Shown: one piece after another, positions 1-5,207 of the stretch
Numbering within the stretch: the stretch's first letter is position 1
How the letters are laid out: each line of letters begins with the position of its first letter
Assembly: GCA_026197195.1 (NCBI GenBank)
Contig: JAPHUG010000016.1
Location: 1 to 5,207, forward strand
From: Sedimenticola sp.
GTDB lineage: Bacteria; Pseudomonadota; Gammaproteobacteria; Chromatiales; Chromatiaceae
Length of the DNA stretch: 5,207 nt
Direction of reading: 5' to 3'
Made by a program: the position numbers and the translations under genes
The notes under the pieces: generated by a model
Databases searched by the model: none
The model's input: the letters and a program-made list of their open reading frames with translations, nothing else
What the model was told of the DNA's origin: nothing

Positions 1-2
1 GG

Positions 3-506
3 TGTGAACCCACACAAGGATTGATCTTACTGGGTGGTCTTTCACCTCATTATCAGTGGGATGATGAGGCGGTCTTGGAACAGGTGGCGTCGATTGTAAA
101 AACATGCCCCGAGGGACGGTTCGTGTTAAGCGACTCACGCCGAACTCCCATTGGCCTGATGGAAAAACTTGCATCGAGACGCCTGGCTAATCTTGCACTG
201 GTCCCCCATCAGCAAACTGCTCCGGGCTGGGTGCAGCAGCAGCTTGGCTTGAGTCACTCGGTCTGGGTGAGCGAGGATTCCGTCTCCATGGTGTATGAGG
301 CCATCACATCAGGTGCTGCTGTCGGTTTGATTTCATTGCCAGTGAGTCATTCAGGTCGTATCAGTAAAGGGATTAAGCAGTTGATTGAAGAGGCGTGGTT
401 AACACCCTATGCGCAGTGGAAGAAAACCGGCGTACTTACCCATCCGCCAGGGGCTTTCAATGAGGCATCACGTTGTGCAGATTGGCTGGTGGATCAATGG
501 CTTTAG
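3..506 (+). CDS. ELM1-like (Mito_fiss_Elm1 family) protein, C-terminal part, 5' truncated by window edge
   Basis: The frame is open from base 3 to the TAG at 504-506, giving 167 visible residues with no stop upstream, so the true start lies left of the window. The in-frame TTG at base 21 is inside a conserved strand and is not a believable start. Diagnostic segments are a glycine-rich strand ending in LGG then SPHYQWD (visible residues about 7-20), SDSRRTP (bases 129-149) and SEDSVSM followed by EAITSG (bases 270-312). These match the COG3660 / PF06258 family, related to plant ELM1, a mitochondrial fission factor. Family members look like GT-B glycosyltransferases, and bacterial copies often sit in LPS loci, but their reaction is not established. 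The family is usually about twice this length. The next gene starts 38 bases downstream on the same strand, which suggests co-transcription. Family assignment is firm; a role in envelope glycan assembly is inference. Confidence 0.88.
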   Translation, partial: CEPTQGLILLGGLSPHYQWDDEAVLEQVASIVKTCPEGRFVLSDSRRTPIGLMEKLASRRLANLALVPHQQTAPGWVQQQLGLSHSVWVSEDSVSMVYEAITSGAAVGLISLPVSHSGRISKGIKQLIEEAWLTPYAQWKKTGVLTHPPGAFNEASRCADWLVDQWL

Positions 507-530
507 TTGTGGACCTTTAATAATGCCAAC

Positions 531-535
531 AGGTG
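531..535 (+). promoter_or_regulatory. Ribosome binding site deciding the GT9 start
   Basis: AGGTG lies 9 bases before the ATG at 545. The alternative in-frame GTG at 533 falls within this site and has no purine-rich sequence in front of it, so ATG 545 is preferred. Confidence 0.55.
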
Positions 536-544
536 TTCGTTAAT

Positions 545-1435
545 ATGAAGAAGGTTGGGATTATTCGATTTAGTGCGTTGGGGGATATCGCTTCTACCAT
601 GCCGGTGGTACGCGCCTGTAAATATTCACCAACCATTATCACCTCACCCATTGGACAGGCACTTTATCAGGATGAATGTGACTCGTTTATAGTTATGAGG
701 AATAAAAGTGTCAAGGAGGGGTTTCGGGTATTGGCAGAAATCAGGCGACATCATTTTGATATGATTGTTGATTTGCAGAGTAATGATCGTAGTCGGGCGA
801 TGACCACATTGGCCCTGACTCGCAGTGTTAATTCAAAGGGTATTGATCAGCAACAGCAAACAACTAAAATTCTTTTTGATATCGCACAGAAGACGGACTG
901 CTTCAATACTGCTGATGTCTCTCCAGAAGCGCGAGATAAAAGCTACATAGTTTTGAATGTGGGCTCCAGTGAAAAATGGCGCTCCAAAAGATTACCTGAT
1001 CATAAATGGGTTGAGTTTTCACAACAGCTCATCGAACGGTATGCCCTCCCTTTTGTTTTGACCGGCAGTGAGGATGAGCGTGAATATGTTGAGCATATTG
1101 CCCGACTTATTCCAGGTCGGTCTGAGATCGCCGCGGGAAAAACAACGATTCCGGAGTTGAAACAACTGCTGAAGGGCGCTTGCTTGACGGTATCCACTGA
1201 TTCAGGACCGATGCATCTTTCTGCGGTTCAAAAGACCCCCACAATCGGGTTGTTTGGAGCCACAAACTGGATAAAGTCAGCACCTTTTGGTCCCTGGAGT
1301 GCGGCACTGTTTGATCGTCAGTATTACCCGGATAGCCGACCACCCCAGAGCAGCCAGCTGGCGATTAACGAGTACTACAATAACATCAATATTGAAGAGG
1401 GGCTTGATCGACTAAGCCGATACCTGGCATCTTGA
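545..1435 (+). CDS. Glycosyltransferase family 9 protein (heptosyltransferase-like)
   Basis: A 296-residue GT-B protein of the GT9 family (PF01075), the family of the LPS heptosyltransferases WaaC, WaaF and WaaQ. It begins MKKVGIIRFSALGDI, the typical GT9 N-terminus, and D14 sits where WaaC has its proposed catalytic Asp13. The start of the C-terminal domain reads NVGSSEKWRSKRLP (residues 138-151), where GT9 proteins carry the K-R-W/L-P donor motif. STDSGPMHL (217-225) is the GT9 signature, with D219 matching the conserved donor-binding Asp, followed by GLFGATN and FGPW. The protein is slightly shorter than WaaC (about 320 residues). ATG 545 is chosen over GTG 533 because of its ribosome binding site and because it gives the standard N-terminus. 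The likely role is cytoplasmic transfer of heptose from ADP-heptose to lipid A-Kdo or a growing core. GT9 also includes transferases for other sugars, so donor and acceptor are not proven. A gmhA-type gene nearby supports heptose. Confidence 0.9.
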   Translation: MKKVGIIRFSALGDIASTMPVVRACKYSPTIITSPIGQALYQDECDSFIVMRNKSVKEGFRVLAEIRRHHFDMIVDLQSNDRSRAMTTLALTRSVNSKGIDQQQQTTKILFDIAQKTDCFNTADVSPEARDKSYIVLNVGSSEKWRSKRLPDHKWVEFSQQLIERYALPFVLTGSEDEREYVEHIARLIPGRSEIAAGKTTIPELKQLLKGACLTVSTDSGPMHLSAVQKTPTIGLFGATNWIKSAPFGPWSAALFDRQYYPDSRPPQSSQLAINEYYNNINIEEGLDRLSRYLAS

Positions 1436-1570
1436 TTGTATACTGTGAATTGCAGTTGAGAGTCGCTATGGTTTATCGTCTAGGATTGACAGGGAAGTGA
1501 TAGCAGCTGGTCTTTGTTTGAAAGAATGTGTTTGGTTTACGGTGATTTTGCCGCCTGATTGAAGAGTGTT
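1436..1570 (+). other. Intergenic gap of 135 bases; possible internal promoter, weak
   Basis: This is the longest non-coding gap in the window and separates the ELM1-like/GT9 pair from the GT4 pair. A perfect TTGACA lies at 1486-1491, but no good TATAAT-like hexamer follows at 15-19 bases. TTGAAA at 1518-1523 has only a poor GGTGAT 17 bases later. No hairpin followed by a T-run is visible, so there is no evident terminator for GT9. A ten-codon ATG frame starts at 1468 and does not resemble a gene. A promoter for the downstream genes is possible but unproven. Confidence 0.25.
1561..1566 (+). promoter_or_regulatory. Ribosome binding site for the first GT4 gene
   Basis: GAAGAG lies 4 bases before the ATG at 1571, a somewhat short spacing. 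The only other in-frame candidate, TTG 1559, overlaps the upstream edge of this site and directly follows an in-frame TGA (1556-1558), so ATG 1571 is the better start. Confidence 0.45.
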
Positions 1571-2662
1571 ATGAGAATAGTCCAGTTATTACCTGAATTG
1601 AACGAAGGCGGTGTGGAGCGCGGTTCGGTTGAACTCAGTCGGGAATTTGTCAAGCGGGGGCATGAAAGTATTGTGATCAGTCACGGCGGAAAGATGGTTC
1701 CGCTGATTGCTGAGTCGGGAGGGGAGCATATTACCTTTGATGTCTGTAGCAAGAACCCGCTGTCGGTTCCATTTCGAAGTTTTAAATTGGCCAGACTCTT
1801 TGCTGAACTCAAGCCCGATATCATTCATGCGAGAAGTCGGGTGCCGGCATGGTTGTGCCATTTTGCCAACAAACAGACCCGCTTTCCCTTTGTGACTACA
1901 GTTCATGGCATGAACAGTATCAGCCGCTATAGCCGGATTATGGCAAGCGGCGATCAAACCATCTGTGTCAGTGAAGTTATCAAGGCCTATTTGCTGGAAA
2001 ACTATAAGGGCCTTGATCCAGACAGGCTTCATGTCATTCAGCGTGGTGTGGATATGAACCTGTTTAATCCAGCCGCGGTTGATAGCCTTTTCGTGAATCA
2101 GCTTAAAAGAGATCTTCAGCTCGAGCAGGCTTTTATTGTTGGTAGTGTGGGCCGCATAACCTACTTGAAAGATTATGAAACCTTTATTGCGGCCATCGCC
2201 CAGTGCAAAGAGACCATTCCTGAGATACGGGGAGTGATTGTTGGCGGCGTGAGACAGGATAAACAAGAGTACCTTGAAGGTCTGAAGCAGCTTGCTCAGT
2301 CGCTGGGTGTTGAGAAACATATTGTTTTTGCTGGTAGTCAGACACGGATGCCGGAGGTATACAGCCTGTTTGATGTCATGGTTAATGCCTCACTCAAGAT
2401 GGGTAATGTCGGCCGAACTGTCACAGAAGGCCTGGCCATGAATACGCCGGTCATTGCCACGACATTTGAAGGATTACGTAATCTTGTGGTGGATGGCGTC
2501 AACGGTTATATCATCAGAAATCAGGATATTGATGGGCTCGCCAAGAGTATTCTTCGTTTGTATCAATCGCCTATTCAGGATACACGAACCACCGTTGATC
2601 CCTCATTTACGCTCGATGCCATGGTGGAAAGTACTTTATCTGTCTACAGGACCCTGCAATGA
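1571..2662 (+). CDS. Glycosyltransferase family 4 protein with altered EX7E motif
   Basis: A 363-residue GT-B glycosyltransferase of the GT4 / group 1 family (N-terminal PF13439-like, C-terminal PF00534-like). The N-terminus has the acceptor-domain loop ELNEGGVERGS (residues 9-19), followed by KPDIIHARSR, TTVHGMNSISRYS and ICVSE, a pattern typical of LPS-core GT4 enzymes. The C-terminal domain opens with GSVGRITYLKD, where R195 and K200 match the conserved Arg/Lys pair that contacts donor phosphate. The usual EX7E motif reads GNVGRTVTE here: E286 is present, but the first Glu is Gly at residue 278. The rest of the motif region, including LAMNTPVIAT, is intact, so this looks like substitution rather than decay. 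The protein is of normal length without frameshift. Its stop overlaps the next gene's ATG, so the two are probably translationally coupled. It most likely adds a core sugar on the cytoplasmic side; donor and acceptor are unknown. Confidence 0.9.
   Translation: MRIVQLLPELNEGGVERGSVELSREFVKRGHESIVISHGGKMVPLIAESGGEHITFDVCSKNPLSVPFRSFKLARLFAELKPDIIHARSRVPAWLCHFANKQTRFPFVTTVHGMNSISRYSRIMASGDQTICVSEVIKAYLLENYKGLDPDRLHVIQRGVDMNLFNPAAVDSLFVNQLKRDLQLEQAFIVGSVGRITYLKDYETFIAAIAQCKETIPEIRGVIVGGVRQDKQEYLEGLKQLAQSLGVEKHIVFAGSQTRMPEVYSLFDVMVNASLKMGNVGRTVTEGLAMNTPVIATTFEGLRNLVVDGVNGYIIRNQDIDGLAKSILRLYQSPIQDTRTTVDPSFTLDAMVESTLSVYRTLQ
2648..2651 (+). promoter_or_regulatory. Ribosome binding site for the second GT4 gene, inside the preceding coding region
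   Basis: AGGA lies 7 bases before the ATG at 2659 and within the last codons of the upstream GT4 gene. Together with the ATGA stop/start overlap it points to coupled translation of the two enzymes. Confidence 0.6.
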
Positions 2663-3663
2663 AGGTGTGTCACTTTATTGCCTCGCGTGGACTGGGAAGA
2701 GGTGAGTTCTATGTGGATCTGGCTAACGCCATGTCGGGTAAATGTGATGTTGCATTGATGATTCCCAAGGACTCGCGTTATTTGGATAGGGTTAGCGCTG
2801 AGATTGAGGTCTGTCAATATGAGCACAAAAACTCAAGAAAAAACCCCTTCCTGCTTTGGGAGTTGAGAAAAAAGTTCATTGCGATGAATCCGGATATTGT
2901 CCACAGCCATTTTGGCAAGGCAACAGAGATCTTCTATCTGCTTAATAAATGGCTGAAATTCCCACATGTGGCGACCAAGCATAATCCAAGAAAAGGAAAA
3001 ATTTTTGATCGGATGGATCATGTGATTGCGGTATCTGAACAGGTCAAGAAAACGATTAATACCTCTTCCGTTCAAGTAATACACAATGCAATAACGCCTG
3101 TCACGATTGAAGCAAGAAAAAAACGTCCTGAAAGATTTACAATAGTTGCAGTGGGGCGCCTTGATCCGATAAAGGGTTTTGATCTTTTATTAAAGGACCT
3201 GGCCGGTTTGGATAATGATTTTTTACTTAAGATTATTGGTTCAGGGGAGCAGGCCCCACACTTGCAGGCGTTAATTGCAACACTTGGTCTATCAGGGCGT
3301 GTTGAGTTGTTGGGCTATCGTGACGATATTCCTCACCAACTCAGTGAAGCAGATCTGGTTGTCGTAAGCTCAAAGAGCGAAGGTGGTCCGGTCATCGCGC
3401 TTGAGGCTCTGTTTTATGGAAACATGCTGATCTCCACGCCCGTTGGCATTGTTCCTGAAATACTCCCGCCCGATTTTATCGTTGAGCAGGGTGGTTTCGC
3501 GGAAAAAGTAACGGAAGTGATTCGGGACTATGAACGCTTTGTGGACAGATTCAGAAAATTACAACTTGAACGCCAATCTGATTTTTTCCTTGATGCTATA
3601 GCGGGTAAACATATACAACTGTATCGGGAGATAGGCATAAATGCCGGGAGGCAGTTTCAATGA
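2659..3663 (+). CDS. Glycosyltransferase family 4 protein
   Basis: A 334-residue GT-B glycosyltransferase of the GT4 family. The N-terminal domain begins with a short strand and the glycine loop RGLGRGE (residues 10-16), then PDIVHSHFGK and HVIAVSE. The C-terminal domain has VGRLDPIKGFD with R167 and K172 as the phosphate-contacting pair, IIGSGEQ, and a complete EX7E motif SEGGPVIALEAL (E241 and E249). In contrast to the upstream paralogue, the donor site looks fully intact. The start overlaps the preceding stop as ATGA, with a good AGGA site in front. The gene is rich in AGA-AAA-AAR/AAC runs (2836-2844, 2866-2874, 3115-3123), each forming an in-phase A-rich slippery heptamer. It probably acts in the cytoplasm on an LPS core or similar glycan; the sugar cannot be told from the sequence. 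Confidence 0.9.
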   Translation: MKVCHFIASRGLGRGEFYVDLANAMSGKCDVALMIPKDSRYLDRVSAEIEVCQYEHKNSRKNPFLLWELRKKFIAMNPDIVHSHFGKATEIFYLLNKWLKFPHVATKHNPRKGKIFDRMDHVIAVSEQVKKTINTSSVQVIHNAITPVTIEARKKRPERFTIVAVGRLDPIKGFDLLLKDLAGLDNDFLLKIIGSGEQAPHLQALIATLGLSGRVELLGYRDDIPHQLSEADLVVVSSKSEGGPVIALEALFYGNMLISTPVGIVPEILPPDFIVEQGGFAEKVTEVIRDYERFVDRFRKLQLERQSDFFLDAIAGKHIQLYREIGINAGRQFQ

Positions 3664-3701
3664 CAATATGCTCCCTAAAGTTGGCTGGAAAAGATTGATC
3701 T

Positions 3702-4910
3702 ATGGTTTCTAACATCAAAAATGGCGCTGGAGAGGGTGGGGCGCTGGTGGGTTGGTTTCATCGTCATGCCCTGCTGTTGCCTGTTATTGTCATGGCAAGC
3801 TATTACATTGGCAGGGGGCTGGGTGATACGCTGCAACTGTTCTATCTGCTGTGCGGACTTTACGCTCTGAAATATATGGATCTTCGGCCTTACCGGCTGC
3901 CTGTTATCCTACTTGTTCTTTTGTTGTCACTCTTCCTGATTTCGGTGTTCTATCCGGATTTTTCCGCGAGAAGCCTCAAGTACTGGATGCTGTATGGGTT
4001 GTCCGGGATGGTTATGGTGTTTACCCTTGGTGCGTCTGTTTTAGCGATCAGTGAAGTCGATAGGCGTGTGTTGATAGGGGTTTCTATTGCGTTGCTTTTG
4101 GGGGTTGCAATCGATCTGGGATATTTCTTTTTTGTTTTTAATGATTTTCATCCGGCTACACAAGTTAATGGGATGATACTGGCCACATTGGCACCCTTGA
4201 TCTTTTTTTATGCCGGAGAGAAGCCTGGGTCCACAGTTACAGTTTATTCACTGTTTTATATCTTTTCACTCGCAGTACTACTGGTTTCTGATAGCCGGAC
4301 AGAATTGCTAATGTTGCTCATTGGTGCGGCCTTTTATCTTACTTTTTTTAAGAAAAAACTATTTGTTCTGTTTGTTATTATCCCGGTCATTCTATTGGTA
4401 GCGATTATTGCAGATGGTTATTTCTTCAGCTCACAATTATTGACTATTGATGGAAGTATGTACCAGTGGTTGGATCAGCTTAGTTCCAAGCGGCTATCGA
4501 TATGGGCGGAGGCGATTGCTCATCCGCCTGAGAATTATCTGACGGGTACGGGAATGAAACGATCAATCGAATTCCTTAATCTGGGCCATGCTAAGCATCT
4601 CCATAACATGTTCATTGAGATTTGGTATGAAACCGGCCTGTTAAGTCTACTAGTCTATATAGCATTGCTTGTTTCTTTGTTAGCCGGATTGCGACGTGCA
4701 TATCAGCAGCTTGAAGGCTTTGAGCGAAGGATTTATGCCATATTCCTTGCCACAGGTTCGGCGGCACTAATCAGCGGAATACTTGATAAGAGTTATCTTC
4801 ATCCATTGACGCGCTATTACATGCTGTTCTGTTTTTCAGTGCTTTATCTGCATCATCATAGGTGCAGTAGCACCCGCGGACGGAACGATGGCCAAACAAG
4901 TATCAACTGA
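3702..4910 (+). CDS. O-antigen ligase / polymerase family membrane protein (Wzy_C type, WaaL-like)
   Basis: A 402-residue polytopic membrane protein with about 12 hydrophobic segments, roughly at residues 24-40, 43-58, 66-84, 95-116, 123-146, 155-171, 180-196, 200-215, 219-242, 312-332, 340-362 and 370-388. A larger hydrophilic stretch at about 243-311 would be the periplasmic loop. SDSRTE (R199) fits the conserved Arg of the Wzy_C family (PF04932), and HLHNMFIEIWYETGLL (H299, H301, N302) fits the family's loop motif containing the essential His. WaaL-type ligases move glycan from undecaprenyl diphosphate to lipid A-core; Wzy polymerases look similar and cannot be excluded. With core glycosyltransferases upstream and no flippase or chain-length gene visible, a ligase is the better guess. 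The gene starts 38 bases after the GT4 stop; an in-frame TGA at 3696-3698 makes ATG 3702 the first possible ATG, with only a weak GGAA site (3687-3690). Its 3' end overlaps the convergent gmhA by 8 bases. Confidence 0.85.
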   Translation: MVSNIKNGAGEGGALVGWFHRHALLLPVIVMASYYIGRGLGDTLQLFYLLCGLYALKYMDLRPYRLPVILLVLLLSLFLISVFYPDFSARSLKYWMLYGLSGMVMVFTLGASVLAISEVDRRVLIGVSIALLLGVAIDLGYFFFVFNDFHPATQVNGMILATLAPLIFFYAGEKPGSTVTVYSLFYIFSLAVLLVSDSRTELLMLLIGAAFYLTFFKKKLFVLFVIIPVILLVAIIADGYFFSSQLLTIDGSMYQWLDQLSSKRLSIWAEAIAHPPENYLTGTGMKRSIEFLNLGHAKHLHNMFIEIWYETGLLSLLVYIALLVSLLAGLRRAYQQLEGFERRIYAIFLATGSAALISGILDKSYLHPLTRYYMLFCFSVLYLHHHRCSSTRGRNDGQTSIN

Positions 4911-5207
4911 ACAGAGTCTCTTCCAATATATGGCAAATTGTGTGAATTATTACAATATGCAGCTCCTGAATAATACTGGTCTGCTCGCCCTTGACAATAA
5001 GGATGTGATCAGCCAGTGCGGCCGCTTTGCCTCCATTATGCCCACTCAGCAAAATGCTTGTTACACCCTGATCCCTGCACTGTTCCAGTGCGCGAAGAAT
5101 ATTGGTTGAATTGCCAGAAGTGGTTATGGCCAGAAAAAGATCGCCAGGTTTTACTTTCCCCTGAATCTGGCGGCTAAAAATGTGATCGTAACCGTAGTCA
5201 TTTCCAA
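4903..5207 (-). CDS. gmhA: Phosphoheptose isomerase (GmhA-type SIS domain), C-terminal half, truncated by window edge
   Basis: On the - strand an open frame runs in from the right edge (first complete codon 5205-5203) to the TGA at 4905-4903, giving 100 residues. It reads GNDYGYDHIFSRQIQ, then KPGDLFLAITTSGNS (visible residues 19-33, the sugar-phosphate-binding loop), SGHNGG, and QELHIVIIH (residues 80-88). Order and spacing match E. coli GmhA closely: Q80 and H88 correspond to its metal/active-site Gln172 and His180. The family is about 190-195 residues, so roughly half is visible; the start and the Glu65-equivalent lie outside. GmhA converts sedoheptulose 7-phosphate to D-glycero-D-manno-heptose 7-phosphate in the cytoplasm, the first step toward ADP- or GDP-heptose. 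The heptose-using GT9 gene nearby fits. The related SIS protein DiaA is a less likely alternative. The gene is convergent with the ligase gene, the stops overlapping by 8 bases. A + strand frame over 4888-5109 is only its antisense shadow. Confidence 0.88.
   Translation of the reverse strand, partial: GNDYGYDHIFSRQIQGKVKPGDLFLAITTSGNSTNILRALEQCRDQGVTSILLSGHNGGKAAALADHILIVKGEQTSIIQELHIVIIHTICHILEETLFS

Noticed and set aside
2..15. Inverted repeat GTGTG-aacc-CACAC at the left edge
   Set aside because: It lies in the coding sequence of the ELM1-like gene, has a 5 bp stem and no other signal, so chance is the simplest explanation.
1468..1500. Ten-codon ATG frame in the intergenic gap as a leader peptide
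   Set aside because: It has no run of regulatory codons, no following attenuator-like structure and no clear ribosome binding site.
1465..1504. Inverted repeat GCTAT (1465-1469) / ATAGC (1500-1504) in the gap as an operator
   Set aside because: The arms are only 5 bases and 30 bases apart, a level expected by chance.
1589..2320. Long - strand open frame of 243 codons opposite the first GT4 gene
   Set aside because: The + strand frame has full GT4 motifs over the same bases; the - strand product shows no family pattern and is a shadow.
4353..4359. AAAAAAC in the ligase gene as a -1 frameshift site
   Set aside because: The zero-frame codons are AAG AAA AAA CTA, so the heptamer is not in the X_XXY_YYZ phase.
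4861..4874. Hairpin GGTGC-AGTA-GCACC near the convergent gene ends, as a terminator for gmhA or the ligase gene
   Set aside because: The stem is only 5 bp, no T-run follows on either strand, and a competing stem (CTGCA 4848-4852 with TGCAG 4863-4867) is equally possible.
4888..5109. Open + strand frame of 73 codons at the right end
   Set aside because: It lies antisense to the clear gmhA frame, has no recognisable motif, and starts inside the ligase gene.

Overview
The window looks like part of a chromosomal cell-envelope locus from a Gram-negative bacterium, most likely a gammaproteobacterium. Base composition is fairly balanced. Genes are tightly packed, and the products belong to lipopolysaccharide (LPS/LOS) core assembly: a heptosyltransferase-type GT9 enzyme, two GT4 glycosyltransferases, an O-antigen-ligase-like membrane protein and a phosphoheptose isomerase. 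The species cannot be named from this sequence alone.

Layout. Bases 1-506 hold the C-terminal part of an ELM1-like protein (Mito_fiss_Elm1 / COG3660 type) whose start lies upstream of the window. It is followed by a GT9 glycosyltransferase (545-1435), a 135-base gap without a gene (1436-1570), a first GT4 glycosyltransferase (1571-2662), a second GT4 glycosyltransferase joined to it by an ATGA overlap (2659-3663), and an integral-membrane ligase/polymerase-family protein (3702-4910). All five read on the + strand and could be one operon, with a possible break at the 135-base gap. The right edge carries the C-terminal half of a GmhA-type SIS-domain isomerase on the - strand (4903 to beyond 5207). 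It converges on the ligase gene, and the two reading frames overlap by 8 bases.

How the genes may work together (inference). GmhA makes D-glycero-D-manno-heptose 7-phosphate, the first committed intermediate of ADP-heptose. The GT9 enzyme could transfer heptose to the inner core, the two GT4 enzymes could add further core sugars on the cytoplasmic face, and the ligase-family protein would act in the periplasm on undecaprenyl-linked glycan. The ELM1-like protein has a predicted GT-B-like character but no settled bacterial function.

Most notable points: the first GT4 enzyme has Gly in place of the first Glu of the EX7E donor-site motif; an ELM1 homologue sits inside an LPS locus; the second GT4 gene has three in-phase A-rich slippery heptamers; and a - strand gmhA is cut by the window edge. 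No mobile element, CRISPR array, RNA gene or clearly new multi-gene system is visible.
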